Positions 42,351 to 53,510 of a DNA stretch of 64,000 bases are shown one piece after another. The position numbers were made by a program, and so were the translations under genes. Numbering within the stretch: the stretch's first letter is position 1; each line of letters starts with the position of its first letter. Below the pieces are notes generated by a model, which saw nothing but the letters and a program-made list of their open reading frames with translations, was not told the origin of the DNA and searched no databases. This DNA comes from Novosphingobium mathurense (GTDB lineage: Bacteria; Pseudomonadota; Alphaproteobacteria; Sphingomonadales; Sphingomonadaceae): contig NZ_FVZE01000003.1 in NCBI RefSeq assembly GCF_900168325.1, positions 1-64,000 of the forward strand, in the 5' to 3' direction.

Positions 42351-43396
42351 TATTGAACTCCTGATGAGCAGAATTGCAGCAACTTTTGGCTGCCCTCGTT
42401 GCGAGAGAAGCTGGCTATATGCGTCAACCCCGTCCAGGCGAGGTCGTTGTTCCGCATGATGTAGGAACGGTTTTCCGGATAGCGCTCGGCGCGCCACTCC
42501 GTGATCAGAACGGTGACGACCAAACGAGCGACAATGAGATCGAAGATGACCTCCAGCTCCGCATTTCCCAGCGGGAGCAACTCATGATAGGCGCCGATCA
42601 TCTCTGCGGCGCTGCGCATGGGATCGTCGCCATTGCCAAGCTGATAGGCGGCGGCGGTCGCAATTTCGCCAACGAGCGGTCCATAGACCACGTCGCCGAA
42701 ATCGATGACTGCGACGACCTCGTCGTTCTGGACCGGATCGACCAGGACATTGCCAAGATTGAAATCGTTATGGATGACCTGCGCTCGAAGCGAAGCCAGC
42801 TTTGGCAGTGTGGTCGCTTCGTAGTGCGTCATGAACTCCTGAACCAGGGCGCGGCGCTCAGGATCGGATATCTTTTCGATCATGCCATTAAGACGATGCG
42901 CCGACGCAACGTTCCACAGCAGATCGTGTTGGGCTGCCGGGTGGCTGAAACCTTGGAGTGCCAGATCGAGCCGCGCAAGACATCGCCCAAGCTCCTGACG
43001 CTGTGTTGTCGAACGCACGGATGAACTGATCGGCATTCCCGGCAAGAAGGTCAACATGCGCAAGGTCGTTGCCCGTCCATCCGCCAACTCGATCGGCGTT
43101 TCATAGACGCCGTCGACAGTTTTTACCGGATGGGGCACATTTAGCGTCGGTGCAGTCCGGCGAAGATGATCGAGGACGCACGTCTGGAGGTTTACGATTT
43201 CCGGGGACTCAGCCGGATTGGACACCTTCAGAAGATACTGGCTGCCATCTACGGCATCCATCCGAAAATTGCGATCGCGCTCACCGGTGAGTTCGTGGGC
43301 TTTCAGGTCTTGTCCATAGATGCGCTGGGCCAATGATTCCGCATCGGCCACCGTGAGTTGCGGCGGCTGGGTCGTGAGCGTAGGATCAATGAGCAT
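42350..43396 (-). CDS. APH-fold small-molecule kinase (hydroxylysine/homoserine kinase-like)
   Basis: A 348-residue aminoglycoside-phosphotransferase-fold protein. Brenner-type motif HND(211)FNLGN(215)VLVD and metal-binding D232 (VIDFGDVVYGP). NFRMDAVDGSQYLLKVSNPAESPE is the N-lobe. Hydroxylysine kinase (AGPHD1) and its bacterial relatives have this layout and often pair with class III aminotransferase-fold phospho-lyases. The ATG at 43396 follows AGGTAAAAAG. Its substrate is inferred only from pairing. Confidence 0.82.
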   Translation of the reverse strand: MLIDPTLTTQPPQLTVADAESLAQRIYGQDLKAHELTGERDRNFRMDAVDGSQYLLKVSNPAESPEIVNLQTCVLDHLRRTAPTLNVPHPVKTVDGVYETPIELADGRATTLRMLTFLPGMPISSSVRSTTQRQELGRCLARLDLALQGFSHPAAQHDLLWNVASAHRLNGMIEKISDPERRALVQEFMTHYEATTLPKLASLRAQVIHNDFNLGNVLVDPVQNDEVVAVIDFGDVVYGPLVGEIATAAAYQLGNGDDPMRSAAEMIGAYHELLPLGNAELEVIFDLIVARLVVTVLITEWRAERYPENRSYIMRNNDLAWTGLTHIASFSRNEGSQKLLQFCSSGVQ

Positions 43397-43569
43397 CTTT
43401 TTACCTATGTTTTTAAGCGAAGAAGCGGTCAGCAGGCCGACTTTCCGCGCTTTCGCTGACTGACCCGTAACTAGGTCGAGACGCACCCTAAGATGTGCTG
43501 AATTCGTGCTGTCAGCCGATGGGATCAGCCAAGGATCAAAGCCTGCCGGGACATTTTTTCGACTGGCAA

Positions 43570-44049
43570 TCAATCGGCCAATTGGATGCGGTCAAGAAAG
43601 CCCCGCTCACCAAGATCGAAGCTGCGGACGACGAAGTAACTGAAATATCGATCGACCAGCCCGCTCTCCTCGACGATTTTCATAATCGTTTCGGAATAGT
43701 GCGTCACCGACCGCGTCACGAACTTGAGGATGTAGTCGCAGTCACCACTAACGCGCGCGCATTCGCAAAGCTCATCGATCGTTTTCAGCTTCTGCTCGAA
43801 CCGCGACACAGTCGACCTGCTCCGGTCCTGAAGCGTGATCTCAACGAACACAGTCACCAATTCGGCGATCTTGGCAACATTGAGCCGAGCCCTGTATCCG
43901 ACGATATAGCCGGCTCGCTCCAACCGACCGACGCGCGCCAAGCAAGGACTTGGTGAAAGGCCCACTTTTTCTGCAAGACGCGAATTGGTCATGCGACCGT
44001 TCTTCTCGAGTTCGGTCATGATCTGCAGATCAATCGGATCCAATCTCAC
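43570..44049 (-). CDS. Lrp/AsnC-family regulator 1
   Basis: A 159-residue protein with HTH (DLQIMTELEKNGRMTNSRLAEKVGLSPSPCLARVGRLERAGYI) and RAM effector domain (VTVFVEITLQDRSRS...CDYILKFVTRSVTHYSETI). GTG start at 44049 behind AGGGAGGGG. It lies upstream of the kinase-aminotransferase pair on the same strand, 173 bases away, and may sense an amino acid used by it. Confidence 0.9.
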   Translation of the reverse strand: MRLDPIDLQIMTELEKNGRMTNSRLAEKVGLSPSPCLARVGRLERAGYIVGYRARLNVAKIAELVTVFVEITLQDRSRSTVSRFEQKLKTIDELCECARVSGDCDYILKFVTRSVTHYSETIMKIVEESGLVDRYFSYFVVRSFDLGERGFLDRIQLAD

Positions 44050-44085
44050 TGGCCCCTCCCTGGATGATGCGCGTCGGGCGTGTCC

Positions 44086-44748
44086 TCAAAGTCCCAACAA
44101 GGCTGGCAATTCGCTGAAATCCTCGATGCGGGTGAAACCATAACGATCCGTTGGCGGCTCGTGTCCGCGGTCTACGAAAATCTTGGCGCCAAATCCCAGA
44201 TCGTGGGCTGTCATCAAGTCGTAGCGGGGGCTGGAGGAGACATGCATCATGTCTTCGGGACCGCAGCCCAACCGATCGAGCATATATTCGAACGGCTTCA
44301 TCAGGGGCTTATAGGCACCGGCTTCTTCAGCCGTCAGCACCGCGTGGAAAGGCACGCCGATGTTACGCGCGCTGTGCGGGATGAGATCGACCATGCTGTT
44401 GGAAAGGATGACGAGAGGATACTCCTCCGCAATCCGACCCAACGGACCGGGAACGTCAGCATGAGGCTGCCATGTCGGCACGGCTGCATATAGCGCCTCG
44501 ATATCTCTCATCTCGTACGAGATGCCGTGCTTGCGACACGCACGATCGATCGAGTTGTCAATGACATCGAAAAAGGGCTTCCAGGCACCCAGTACCTCGT
44601 CGAGGCGATAGGCGCGGAAGGAGTCGATGAAGCTGTCCATCAGGGAGGGGGCGACCCGGTCAGAGAATATCTCGCGCGCAGTGGGCCCCATGATGAAGTT
44701 GATCATGGTGCCATAGCAGTCGAAGCTGATGAATTTAGGTCTGAACAT
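44086..44748 (-). CDS. HAD-superfamily hydrolase (type II 2-haloacid dehalogenase-like)
   Basis: A 220-residue protein with nucleophile D10 (ISFDCYGTMINF), motif II LSNSM, and motif III Lys in AGAYKPLMKPFEYML, followed by SSPRYDLMTAHDLGFGAKIFVDR. The FDCYGT form and C-terminal layout fit type II haloacid dehalogenases, but many such proteins are phosphatases. Beside a kinase and phospho-lyase, a role in dephosphorylating an intermediate is as likely as dehalogenation. It sits 36 bases upstream of Lrp gene 1 on the same strand. Confidence 0.82.
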   Translation of the reverse strand: MFRPKFISFDCYGTMINFIMGPTAREIFSDRVAPSLMDSFIDSFRAYRLDEVLGAWKPFFDVIDNSIDRACRKHGISYEMRDIEALYAAVPTWQPHADVPGPLGRIAEEYPLVILSNSMVDLIPHSARNIGVPFHAVLTAEEAGAYKPLMKPFEYMLDRLGCGPEDMMHVSSSPRYDLMTAHDLGFGAKIFVDRGHEPPTDRYGFTRIEDFSELPALLGL

Positions 44749-44874
44749 TTGCCTTCGAACCTTGGTTGCGATTGTCTGAGAAGGCTAATGCTAATTCGCG
44801 ATCAGCAGGGAATGATGCTGTCATCGCCATAATGCGTGGAATATTCTCGTCCAGCAGAGCCACTCCGCCGAATG

Positions 44875-45339
44875 TCAGGAGGCAATCGACAATGGCCCAT
44901 TACGAATCGGCATTCCGGACACAATGAAGAGCGAATAGCTTTGCATTCCCAGATCGGCTTGCCAGAGTTCTTCCAGGATGCGTGCCGGCCCGTCATAGCC
45001 TGCCGCAACAATCTTCATGAGATAGTCGAACTTCCCGTTGACCATGTGAAACTCGACAACTTCCCGATGGCGGACAACTGCCTTTTCAAATCTTTCCGCG
45101 TCGGCCCGTCTGTGATTTTTCAGGATAATCTGGACATAGGCCGTCACGAAATCGCCGAGTTTTGCGAGATCGAACTGCGCTTCATATCCTATGATGATCC
45201 CCGCTGTTTCCAACCTCTTTACGCGCGCAAGGCAAGGACTCGGTGACAGGCCAACAGCCTCGGCCAGCTGCACGTTCGTGATCCGGCCTTCTTCTTGAAG
45301 TCTGCGAATGATCTTCAGGTCGATCCGGTCGAGTTGCAT
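44875..45339 (-). CDS. Lrp/AsnC-family regulator 2
   Basis: A 154-residue protein: DRIDLKIIRRLQEEGRITNVQLAEAVGLSPSPCLARVKRLETAGIIIGYEAQ, then RAM domain (FVTAYVQIILKNHRRADAERFE...FHMVNGKFDYLMKIVAAG). The ATG at 45339 follows GGAAG. It is divergent from Lrp gene 3 and upstream of the HAD gene. Confidence 0.9.
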   Translation of the reverse strand: MQLDRIDLKIIRRLQEEGRITNVQLAEAVGLSPSPCLARVKRLETAGIIIGYEAQFDLAKLGDFVTAYVQIILKNHRRADAERFEKAVVRHREVVEFHMVNGKFDYLMKIVAAGYDGPARILEELWQADLGMQSYSLFIVSGMPIRNGPLSIAS

Positions 45340-45746
45340 CGCGTGTACTTCCGTCATCTGCGCTTGATCAGGATACTCGATGTTTCATCCCGCGTTTTCA
45401 GGTCGCCAAATTCTGCCATAGCATTATCAAGCATCGAGCAGGATCAGGGACAGTACCGGTATTATAGACCTCGTAGCACTGGGTACAGATACGATCGAAA
45501 CGCCCAGGACGATGGAAATGTCAGGCTTGCCGGTCATCAGCACTAATCTCCGCAAGGTTTGCCAAACCAGTACGATACCGTGCAGCATAAAATCCTCCCT
45601 TCGCAGCGCGATTGAAAGCGTTTTGTCATGCTTGCGCTGTCACCGGCAGCAGAAAATGCGGCAGAATTTCTGGTAGGATGATCGACACATGCTGCCGATG
45701 GTAACGAGAAGCAGACCGTCATCACGTGACGCAATGGAGAAAGATA
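45340..45746. other. Divergent region between two Lrp genes
   Basis: About 400 bases. I see no gene; short frames lack recognisable products. Given two divergent Lrp-type regulators, operators are expected here, but I find no clear long palindrome. Confidence 0.5.
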
Positions 45747-46235
45747 GTGGGAAAGCTCGATCGGCTAGACTTCAAGATACTATCCTATCTTCAGAAGAAT
45801 GGCCGCGCCACGAACGTTCGGCTGGCCGATGCGATCGGTCTTTCAGCCAGTCCTTGCCTCAGTCGCCTGAAAAATCTCGAGGAATTGGGATATATCAAGT
45901 CCTACGGTGCCCGCGTTGATCTCGACAGGCTGGGTGACTATCTGATGGTCTTCACGGAAGTCACTTTAACAGATCACCGCATCGCAGATTTTGAACGCTT
46001 TCTCAACTGCGTGCGAAAGATCCCGGAAGTCGTTGAATGTCATCACGTTAGTGGCGGATACGATTACCTTCTCAAAATCATCACGCGAAGCGTTAGCCAT
46101 TATCAGCGGATCATTGAGGTTCTTCTCGAAAAGGACTCGGTAATAGAGAAATATTTCAGCTACATCGTTCTCGATTCCCCGATCGTTCGAGACGGTTATC
46201 CTATTGACCAAATCTTCGGTTGCGTCAGCGACTGA
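45747..46235 (+). CDS. Lrp/AsnC-family regulator 3
   Basis: A 162-residue protein: KLDRLDFKILSYLQKNGRATNVRLADAIGLSASPCLSRLKNLEELGYIKSYGARVDLDRLGDYLMVFTEV, then VVECHHVSGGYDYLLKIITRSVSHYQRII. GTG at 45747 follows GGAGAAAG; GTG 45726 would add seven residues. Its effector domain resembles Lrp 1 (shared RSVxHY segment) more than Lrp 2, so duplication within the locus is possible. Confidence 0.88.
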   Translation: MGKLDRLDFKILSYLQKNGRATNVRLADAIGLSASPCLSRLKNLEELGYIKSYGARVDLDRLGDYLMVFTEVTLTDHRIADFERFLNCVRKIPEVVECHHVSGGYDYLLKIITRSVSHYQRIIEVLLEKDSVIEKYFSYIVLDSPIVRDGYPIDQIFGCVSD

Positions 46236-46426
46236 TTGAAAACTGTAGCGAACCTCCTGATTTCACCGTGCTCGCAACGGTACCGTTCAGTGGCTGCACG
46301 GAAGGAACCTTTGTACGGGGCGGGCAGTGCCATGGAACCGATCGCACCAAACATGAAAGCAATGGGAACTCAGACCATTGGGAAATTTTGGTCCTGCGCG
46401 CAGCTTGATGCGCAAGCAGTGTTTCA

Positions 46427-46648
46427 GCTCACAGCTGTCCGGGGCAAGAGTTCGCCGACGCCGACGCCGTCGGCGGGATGACCTGCGGGCAATTTCGTGA
46501 GCGTCTCACCCAGCCTCACGTGCGGGTTCATACCAGAGATCGTGCCGTTCTCGATGAGCCTGGCGATGACCCCCCGGTTGCCGCAGCCTTCATCGGAGCC
46601 AGCGAACAATGCGTTCTCCCGGTTGAGCGCCAGCAGGCGGATCGAGCG
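46427..46648 (-). mobile_element. IS66-family transposase C-terminal remnant
   Basis: Text LALNRENALFAGSDEG, VIARLIENGTISGMNPHVRLGETLTKL and a closing GELLP match the tail of IS66 TnpC proteins. The rest of the transposase, and TnpA/TnpB, are absent or unreadable, so it is a decayed fragment. Confidence 0.75.
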
Positions 46649-47193
46649 TACGGGTGCTGACCGTGTAGACCCGTGAATGTCAGAACCGGCAGATATCCCT
46701 CCCGCAAAACGCTGCTTGCGGGACCGGTCTTCCCTCACGCCTATCGCCATCTCAATTGGGAGAATTGGCCTGTCCTTGCTCCGACGACGCCCTGCAAATC
46801 CCGACGACCATGGTCGCGACGTTCTATCGGCGCCCCTATATCTGCGCCGGCAACGCAACTCACAAGGAACTGGGCGGAACGGAAACTGATATCCCCAAAG
46901 CTCATCGCCTGCCGATCCGCGGGTCGTACATGTCCGGGTTTGCGTCCGCCTACCCTTCGACAGATCGGACCTCGGGACAGCAAAGAAGGGTCGCCCGCAG
47001 CGGCCATCCATCGCCACGACAGTGCCGCCTGCATGTCATACATCGATCCGATCGCAGATCTCTGGTCGCCAAGTGGGCGCTGCGCTGCTATCGCCATATG
47101 TCCCTGCATCCTGAAACGGATTCTGCGGCCTTGCGTGCTACGTTCACGCGCGAGGACGAATTTCTTCGAGCGTAGCTTAAGGTGTTTAAAAAG
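46649..47193. other. Intergenic stretch upstream of cold-shock gene
   Basis: About 540 bases with long but shadow-like frames on both strands and no recognisable product. Some of it may be further IS66 debris. The last 30 bases hold the leader of the cold-shock gene. Confidence 0.45.
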
Positions 47194-47862
47194 ATGGCAT
47201 TCGACAGGGGAAATCGCGGCAATGGTCGCGACCGGTTTGGTGGCGGTGATGATCGCTGGGGCGGTGGCAATGATCGCTTCGGCGGTGGCGGGGATCGCTT
47301 CGGCGGCGGCCAGCGTGGCGGTTTTGGTGGATCACGCGGTGGCGGTTTTGGCGGCGGCGGTTCGCGTGGTGGCCCAGGCCAGGTTGTCGGTCAGGGTCGT
47401 GGCACCGTGAAATTCTTCAACCCGGACAAGGGCTTCGGCTTCATCCAGCTTGAGAGTGGCGGCGACGATGCCTTCGTGCACATCAGTGCCGTGCAGTCCG
47501 CCGGTCTTGAAACGCTGGCTGAAGGCCAGCAGCTGGAATTCCAGTTGGTCGAGCGCAACGGCAAGGTTTCCGCGTCGGATTTGTCCATCGTCGGTGAGGT
47601 CATCGTCGCCGAACGTCGCGAACGGGCCCCGGCTCCACGGCAGTCGACTGGCGAGAAGGCTACCGGCACGGTCAAGTTCTTCAACGGCGCCAAGGGCTTT
47701 GGCTTTATTGTGCGTGATGATGGCCAGCCCGACGCGTTCGTACACATCAGCGCCGTCGAACGCTCCGGTCTGCATGGGCTCTCCGAAGGCGATCAACTTG
47801 AATTCGAGATCGAGATCGATCGGCGCGGCAAGGCGTCTGCCGTAAATCTGGTCCAGCGTTGA
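47194..47862 (+). CDS. Double cold-shock-domain protein with Gly-rich N-terminus
   Basis: A 222-residue RNA/DNA-binding protein: a 60-residue Gly/Arg/Asp-rich head ([20 protein letters not shown], repeated) followed by two cold-shock domains. Each has RNP1 ([30 protein letters not shown]) and RNP2 (DAFVHISAV). Double-CSD proteins are usual in alphaproteobacteria, but the RGG-like N-terminal head is unusual and recalls RNA-binding or phase-separating tails. ATG 47194 is chosen; GTG 47182 is in frame. Confidence 0.9.
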   Translation: MAFDRGNRGNGRDRFGGGDDRWGGGNDRFGGGGDRFGGGQRGGFGGSRGGGFGGGGSRGGPGQVVGQGRGTVKFFNPDKGFGFIQLESGGDDAFVHISAVQSAGLETLAEGQQLEFQLVERNGKVSASDLSIVGEVIVAERRERAPAPRQSTGEKATGTVKFFNGAKGFGFIVRDDGQPDAFVHISAVERSGLHGLSEGDQLEFEIEIDRRGKASAVNLVQR

Positions 47863-48146
47863 CGGACTTTGCCATGGCTGCCGCAGGCGGCCATGGCCTC
47901 GCCTCGGCTTTCCCGGATCGCATCGCGATCGGTAACGGAAAGCATGTGCCTTATGTTGAAGGCCGTGATCCTGACCGCATTCGACCGGCCGCGGGCGGGC
48001 CGGCTTTGTCTTGGAACTGATGCCCGGCCACATCACTTGAACCACAGACCCGGGTTGGTTCAACTCTTGCCTGAAAGGTAGCTCCTCAGCGGCCTTGTCA
48101 GGTGACTGATCTGATAACCTAGCCTTGTCCTGACGGATCCATCGTC

Positions 48147-48178
48147 ATGGAAAAGCTAATGAGACGACAACGGATTGC

Positions 48179-48182
<4 letters not shown>
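48147..48182 (+). CDS. 11-codon leader frame overlapping rpoD start
   Basis: ATG at 48147 opens [11 protein letters not shown] and its TGA overlaps the rpoD ATG (ATGA). rpoD has no good ribosome site of its own (ACAACGGATTGC), so coupled translation is possible. The surrounding 47863-48146 holds no gene. Confidence 0.35.
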
Positions 48183-50215
<2,033 letters not shown>

Positions 50216-50604
50216 GCTCGGGCCGCCAGGCATCGCGCCTAATCCTGGCCGATCACTGCCGATGCGTTACAATACGGGGCATCGGCAGCTAGGCGCTCAA
50301 ATTTCCCCTTCGGCAGCAATCGAACCGTTCCTATCAGCGGCCGGTTTAAGTCGAGAGCTGCTCGAACTGGACGGTCGCCTCATGGTGAACAGAAGTCGGC
50401 CTCGGAACGCCGTCAATGGGTCGAAAGCAACATCGGCCTGCCTTCGTTCTCGCGCTGCCAACGTTGCGGTTCTCCGTCGACGCCACCCAGCGGCGGCCTG
50501 CCCGGTCGGCAGCACCCCATTTCTGGGGTAGGACTTGCGCTTCACTTTCGCGTGAGCCAGCTTTGCTGGCGTCGGCCAGTCCGGCTATTGCCTACCCGAT
50601 CGCA

Positions 50605-50754
50605 TTCGAAACGTTCGACGATGTTGCCATCCATCTTCCACGGTTCATCGATCACATCTGCAGTCAACGCCGGTTGCGTTCCGCCTTGGGTTACAAGAGC
50701 CCAGAACAGTTCGAGGAGTTACACGCCAAATCAAGTGTCGAAACTGCAGCCTGA
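50605..50754 (+). mobile_element. IS3-family transposase (OrfB) C-terminal remnant
   Basis: FETFDDVAIHLPRFIDHI and RRLRSALGYKSPEQFEELHA are the tail of IS3-type integrase proteins. The catalytic core is missing. Confidence 0.85.
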
Positions 50755-50794
50755 TGACTGCCCGACCCCAGGGCCTCACTCCGCCCCGACATCC

Positions 50795-51019
50795 TGCTCA
50801 TGGCTGAATGCGGTCGGAGGCTTCTTTGCCAAGTTAGCCAAACGCCGGCTGAAGCACGGCGTTTTTCATTCGCTGGTCGATTTTCAGGCCGCCATAAGCC
50901 GCTTCATCGCCGAGCATAGCCGCGACAACCCAAGAGCCCTTCCAATGGACCGCGGACCGCGACGAAATCATCACCGCGGTCAGGCATGGCCACTAGGTGC
51001 TAGACTTAAACATATGTAA
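50795..51019 (+). mobile_element. IS630-family transposase C-terminal remnant
   Basis: SWLNAVGGFFAKLAKRRLKHG followed by SLVDFQAAISRFIAEHSRDNP matches the end of IS630-type DDE transposases (SWLN...FIAxHN). It directly follows the IS3 scrap. Confidence 0.8.
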
Positions 51020-51066
51020 TATCTCATTTAATGCTGCATACCTTTGGCGTAACACTTGTCGTCCAC

Positions 51067-51106
51067 TTATCCCACATATTGCATGATTAGATTTTGTGTG
51101 GGATAA
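51067..51106. promoter_or_regulatory. TTATCCCACA / TGTGGGATAA inverted repeat at nucleotidyltransferase start
   Basis: Ten-base perfect arms with a 20-base centre, ending six bases before the ATG and covering the ribosome-binding region. It could be an operator or an mRNA hairpin that hides the start. Confidence 0.6.
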
Positions 51107-51112
51107 ACCCTC

Positions 51113-52120
51113 ATGCCGACCGTCCGCCCCTTTTCCGCCGAGCAGTCGCGGCTGCTGGTCAACCTTCGCCAGCGCTACGAGGTGTGGCGCGACGCCGAGC
51201 GTGAACTCGCGCGCTTGCCCTATGACCTGCGCCGCAAGACCGTGAACGGCCGGGACTATCTCTACCGGATCTTCGACCGCGGCGGCAACGGAAAGAGCCT
51301 GGGTCCGATGGACGAGGCAAACACGCACCAATTCGAAGAGTACCATGCTGCCAAGACAGCCCTGAAGGCGCGCATTGCCGGTCTGCGGCCTGCTCTCGCC
51401 GAAAGCGCCGCGCTGTACCGTGCGCTACGCTTGCCGCTGCTCTCCAGTGATGCCGGTCCGATCCTGCGAGAATGCGATCGCCGCGAACTCCTCGATGGCA
51501 CGCTGATGGTTGTCGGGACAAATGCCATTGCTGCCTACATGGTCGAAGCCAACGGAATGATTGCCCTGCCCGACGAGACCGAGGATTTTGATCTTGCCTG
51601 GGTGCGCGAAGCCGATTGCGCGAATGAGGACTTGGTGTGGTCGATGCTCAAAGCCGTGGACTCGACCTTCACGATCAATACCGAACGCGACTTCCAGGCC
51701 CGAAACGCCAAGGCCTACGAAGTCGAGCTGCTGGTGGCCCCTTCCCGCTATACTGCACTGGGCAATACCGACAGGCCAAGGCCGATGCCGCTTCCCGAAC
51801 AGGAATGGCTCCTCCTCGGCAGGCCGGTCGACCAGGTCGTGGGCTGCCGGGACGGTTCGCCAGCCCGTATCGTTGCGCCCGATCCGCGATGGTTCGCGCT
51901 ACACAAGCTCTGGATGTCGATGCAAGCCAAGCGCAATCCTCTCAAGCGTCCGAAAGACGAAGCCCAAGGCTATGCGCTGCTCGAAGCGGTGAAGATTGCC
52001 ATGCCGCACTATCCGCTCGATGAAGCATTCCGATCGGAGATTCCAAACGAACTTGAGCCGATGATGCAGGCTTGGGAGCAGCGCAACACACCTATGACGA
52101 GGCCCGCATCGGATTGGTAA
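51113..52120 (+). CDS. Nucleotidyltransferase-fold protein (PF12281/GSU2403-like)
   Basis: A 335-residue protein. An N-terminal helical part (AEQSRLLVNLRQRYEVWRDAERELARLPYDLRRKTVNGRDYLYR) precedes a nucleotidyltransferase-like core: MVVGTNAIAAYMVEANGMIALPDETEDFDLAWV with the acidic pair in DFDLAW, and later KAYEVELLVAP and ALHKLWMS. I associate this with the NTP_transf_8 family. It stands alone amid IS fragments with an inverted repeat over its start, which suggests an accessory or defence/toxin-type gene. Function is unknown. Confidence 0.7.
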   Translation: MPTVRPFSAEQSRLLVNLRQRYEVWRDAERELARLPYDLRRKTVNGRDYLYRIFDRGGNGKSLGPMDEANTHQFEEYHAAKTALKARIAGLRPALAESAALYRALRLPLLSSDAGPILRECDRRELLDGTLMVVGTNAIAAYMVEANGMIALPDETEDFDLAWVREADCANEDLVWSMLKAVDSTFTINTERDFQARNAKAYEVELLVAPSRYTALGNTDRPRPMPLPEQEWLLLGRPVDQVVGCRDGSPARIVAPDPRWFALHKLWMSMQAKRNPLKRPKDEAQGYALLEAVKIAMPHYPLDEAFRSEIPNELEPMMQAWEQRNTPMTRPASDW

Positions 52121-52610
52121 AGCAGGGTCTTTGTGCGCGTGGAACATCATGCACGATCACGCTGATCTGGGCTACTCTGGAAACCGTGGGGCGGGCCCAC
52201 GAAAGTGCCCTTTCGCGAATTAACCTACCATAGGGCCACCCCGCTTTCGGCAGCCCGGGGGAAAGGTCGTTAAACCGATTACGGTGGTAATCATGACGGT
52301 TCGCGTCACCGAGCGAGTTGTCGCAATGACCGATTCGCCATCAATCATCTTCCCGATTCCAGACGCGTCCGCGCCATTCATCGGGCGCATCGGCATCCTC
52401 CGATGCCCCTTGCTGCTTGCTGCCTGTCAAACGAACTGAGGATTTGACCCCGCATTGCCTCAAGCAGAATGTTACCGGTAGGATTGCTGTCCCGAGGGGG
52501 ATGGAGGCTGTTCCGTCATCCAGTCTCGGGGATGCCGGATGGGCAGGCGGATCAGCATGACGAGTTAGCGTCCGCGCTCGTGGTGTAATTTCTGGTGTAG
52601 ATTGAGGTCG
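52121..52610. other. Intergenic stretch, no clear gene
   Basis: Nearly 500 bases between the nucleotidyltransferase and IS21 debris. A frame of about 48 codons from ATG 52294 has no ribosome site and no product I recognise. Confidence 0.5.
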
Positions 52611-53210
52611 ATGCAGGGAAAGGAAATGCTTCAGGCAGAGGAGGTGGCCGCGATCGATGCGGCTGCATGAACTGGGCTGGGGAGCCAAGCGGCTTTCGAA
52701 GGAGTTTGGCTGCGCGCGCAACACCGTCCGCCGCTATCTTCGTGCGGGTGGTGCGGCCCCCTTCAACAAGCCGACGCGCAAGACAGCATTCGACGGGCTC
52801 GATAACTGCCTGCGCGAACGTTTCTTCCGGCATGGCGGCAATGCCGACGTCGTGCGTCAGGAGCTGGCCAGCGAGCACGGGATCGTGATTGGCCTGCGGT
52901 CGGTCGAGCTTCGGGTTCAGCGCTGACGCCGGGAGTTGAAGGCGCAGAAGCGGGCGACGGTACGCTTCGAAACGCCTCCGGGCCATCAACTGCAAATCGA
53001 TTTTCGCGAGGCCCGGGTCTGGATCGGCGACGAACGGATCCGCCTGCATATTGAGGTGTTGGCATCATGGTGTTGGGCCGGATCGTGCACACGGCGATTG
53101 GCCCGGCCGGGACGAGGCTCTCAAGTCGCAGTGCAAGCGGCACATCGCGCTGGCACGTACGATGGCATCTGGCGGCTACCGTCAGATCCTGTCCAATAGC
53201 ACCATTGGCT
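52611..53210 (+). mobile_element. IS21-family istA remnant, several disruptions
   Basis: An ATG at 52611 opens LQAEEVAAI; a frameshift near 52655 leads into HELGWGAKRLSKEFGCARNTVRRYLR (the IstA HTH). A stop at 52924-52926 interrupts ELRVQR, after which RATVRFETPPGHQLQIDFREARVWIGDE resumes the IstA catalytic start. Homology fades near 53070. No istB is present. Confidence 0.85.
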
Positions 53211-53510
53211 GATCGCGATTCGCACGGACTCAGATTTCCGCACTGAGCGAGGGCATGATCAGCTTTCCGCTTCCGGTCGAGACAATCGATTTTGCGGTTT
53301 CGATGGTCTGGCGCCCTCGGATGGAAGCGGATGTCATTCACCGTTGGTTGCGAACCTGCTTGCGTTGGGCCTGCGGGCAATAACCGCCCGCAGAGCTGCC
53401 GCTTACCATCAACGATTTCTGCCCTGTTAGCTGCCAGCCGTTCATCTTGAATGCGCAGCTCCTTAATGGAACCAGACGCTTGTATTTCTTCTGATTTTCG
53501 CGAACTTCAC
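53211..53510. other. Intergenic stretch after IS21 remnant
   Basis: Three hundred bases with no recognisable gene. Probably further IS debris before the convergent GMC gene. Confidence 0.5.

Noticed and set aside
42350..43573. APH kinase as an antibiotic-resistance gene
   Set aside because: The one-base overlap with a class III aminotransferase and the Lrp context point to metabolism.
52294..52440. Small frame of about 48 codons from ATG 52294
   Set aside because: No ribosome site, no family resemblance, and it lies next to IS debris.
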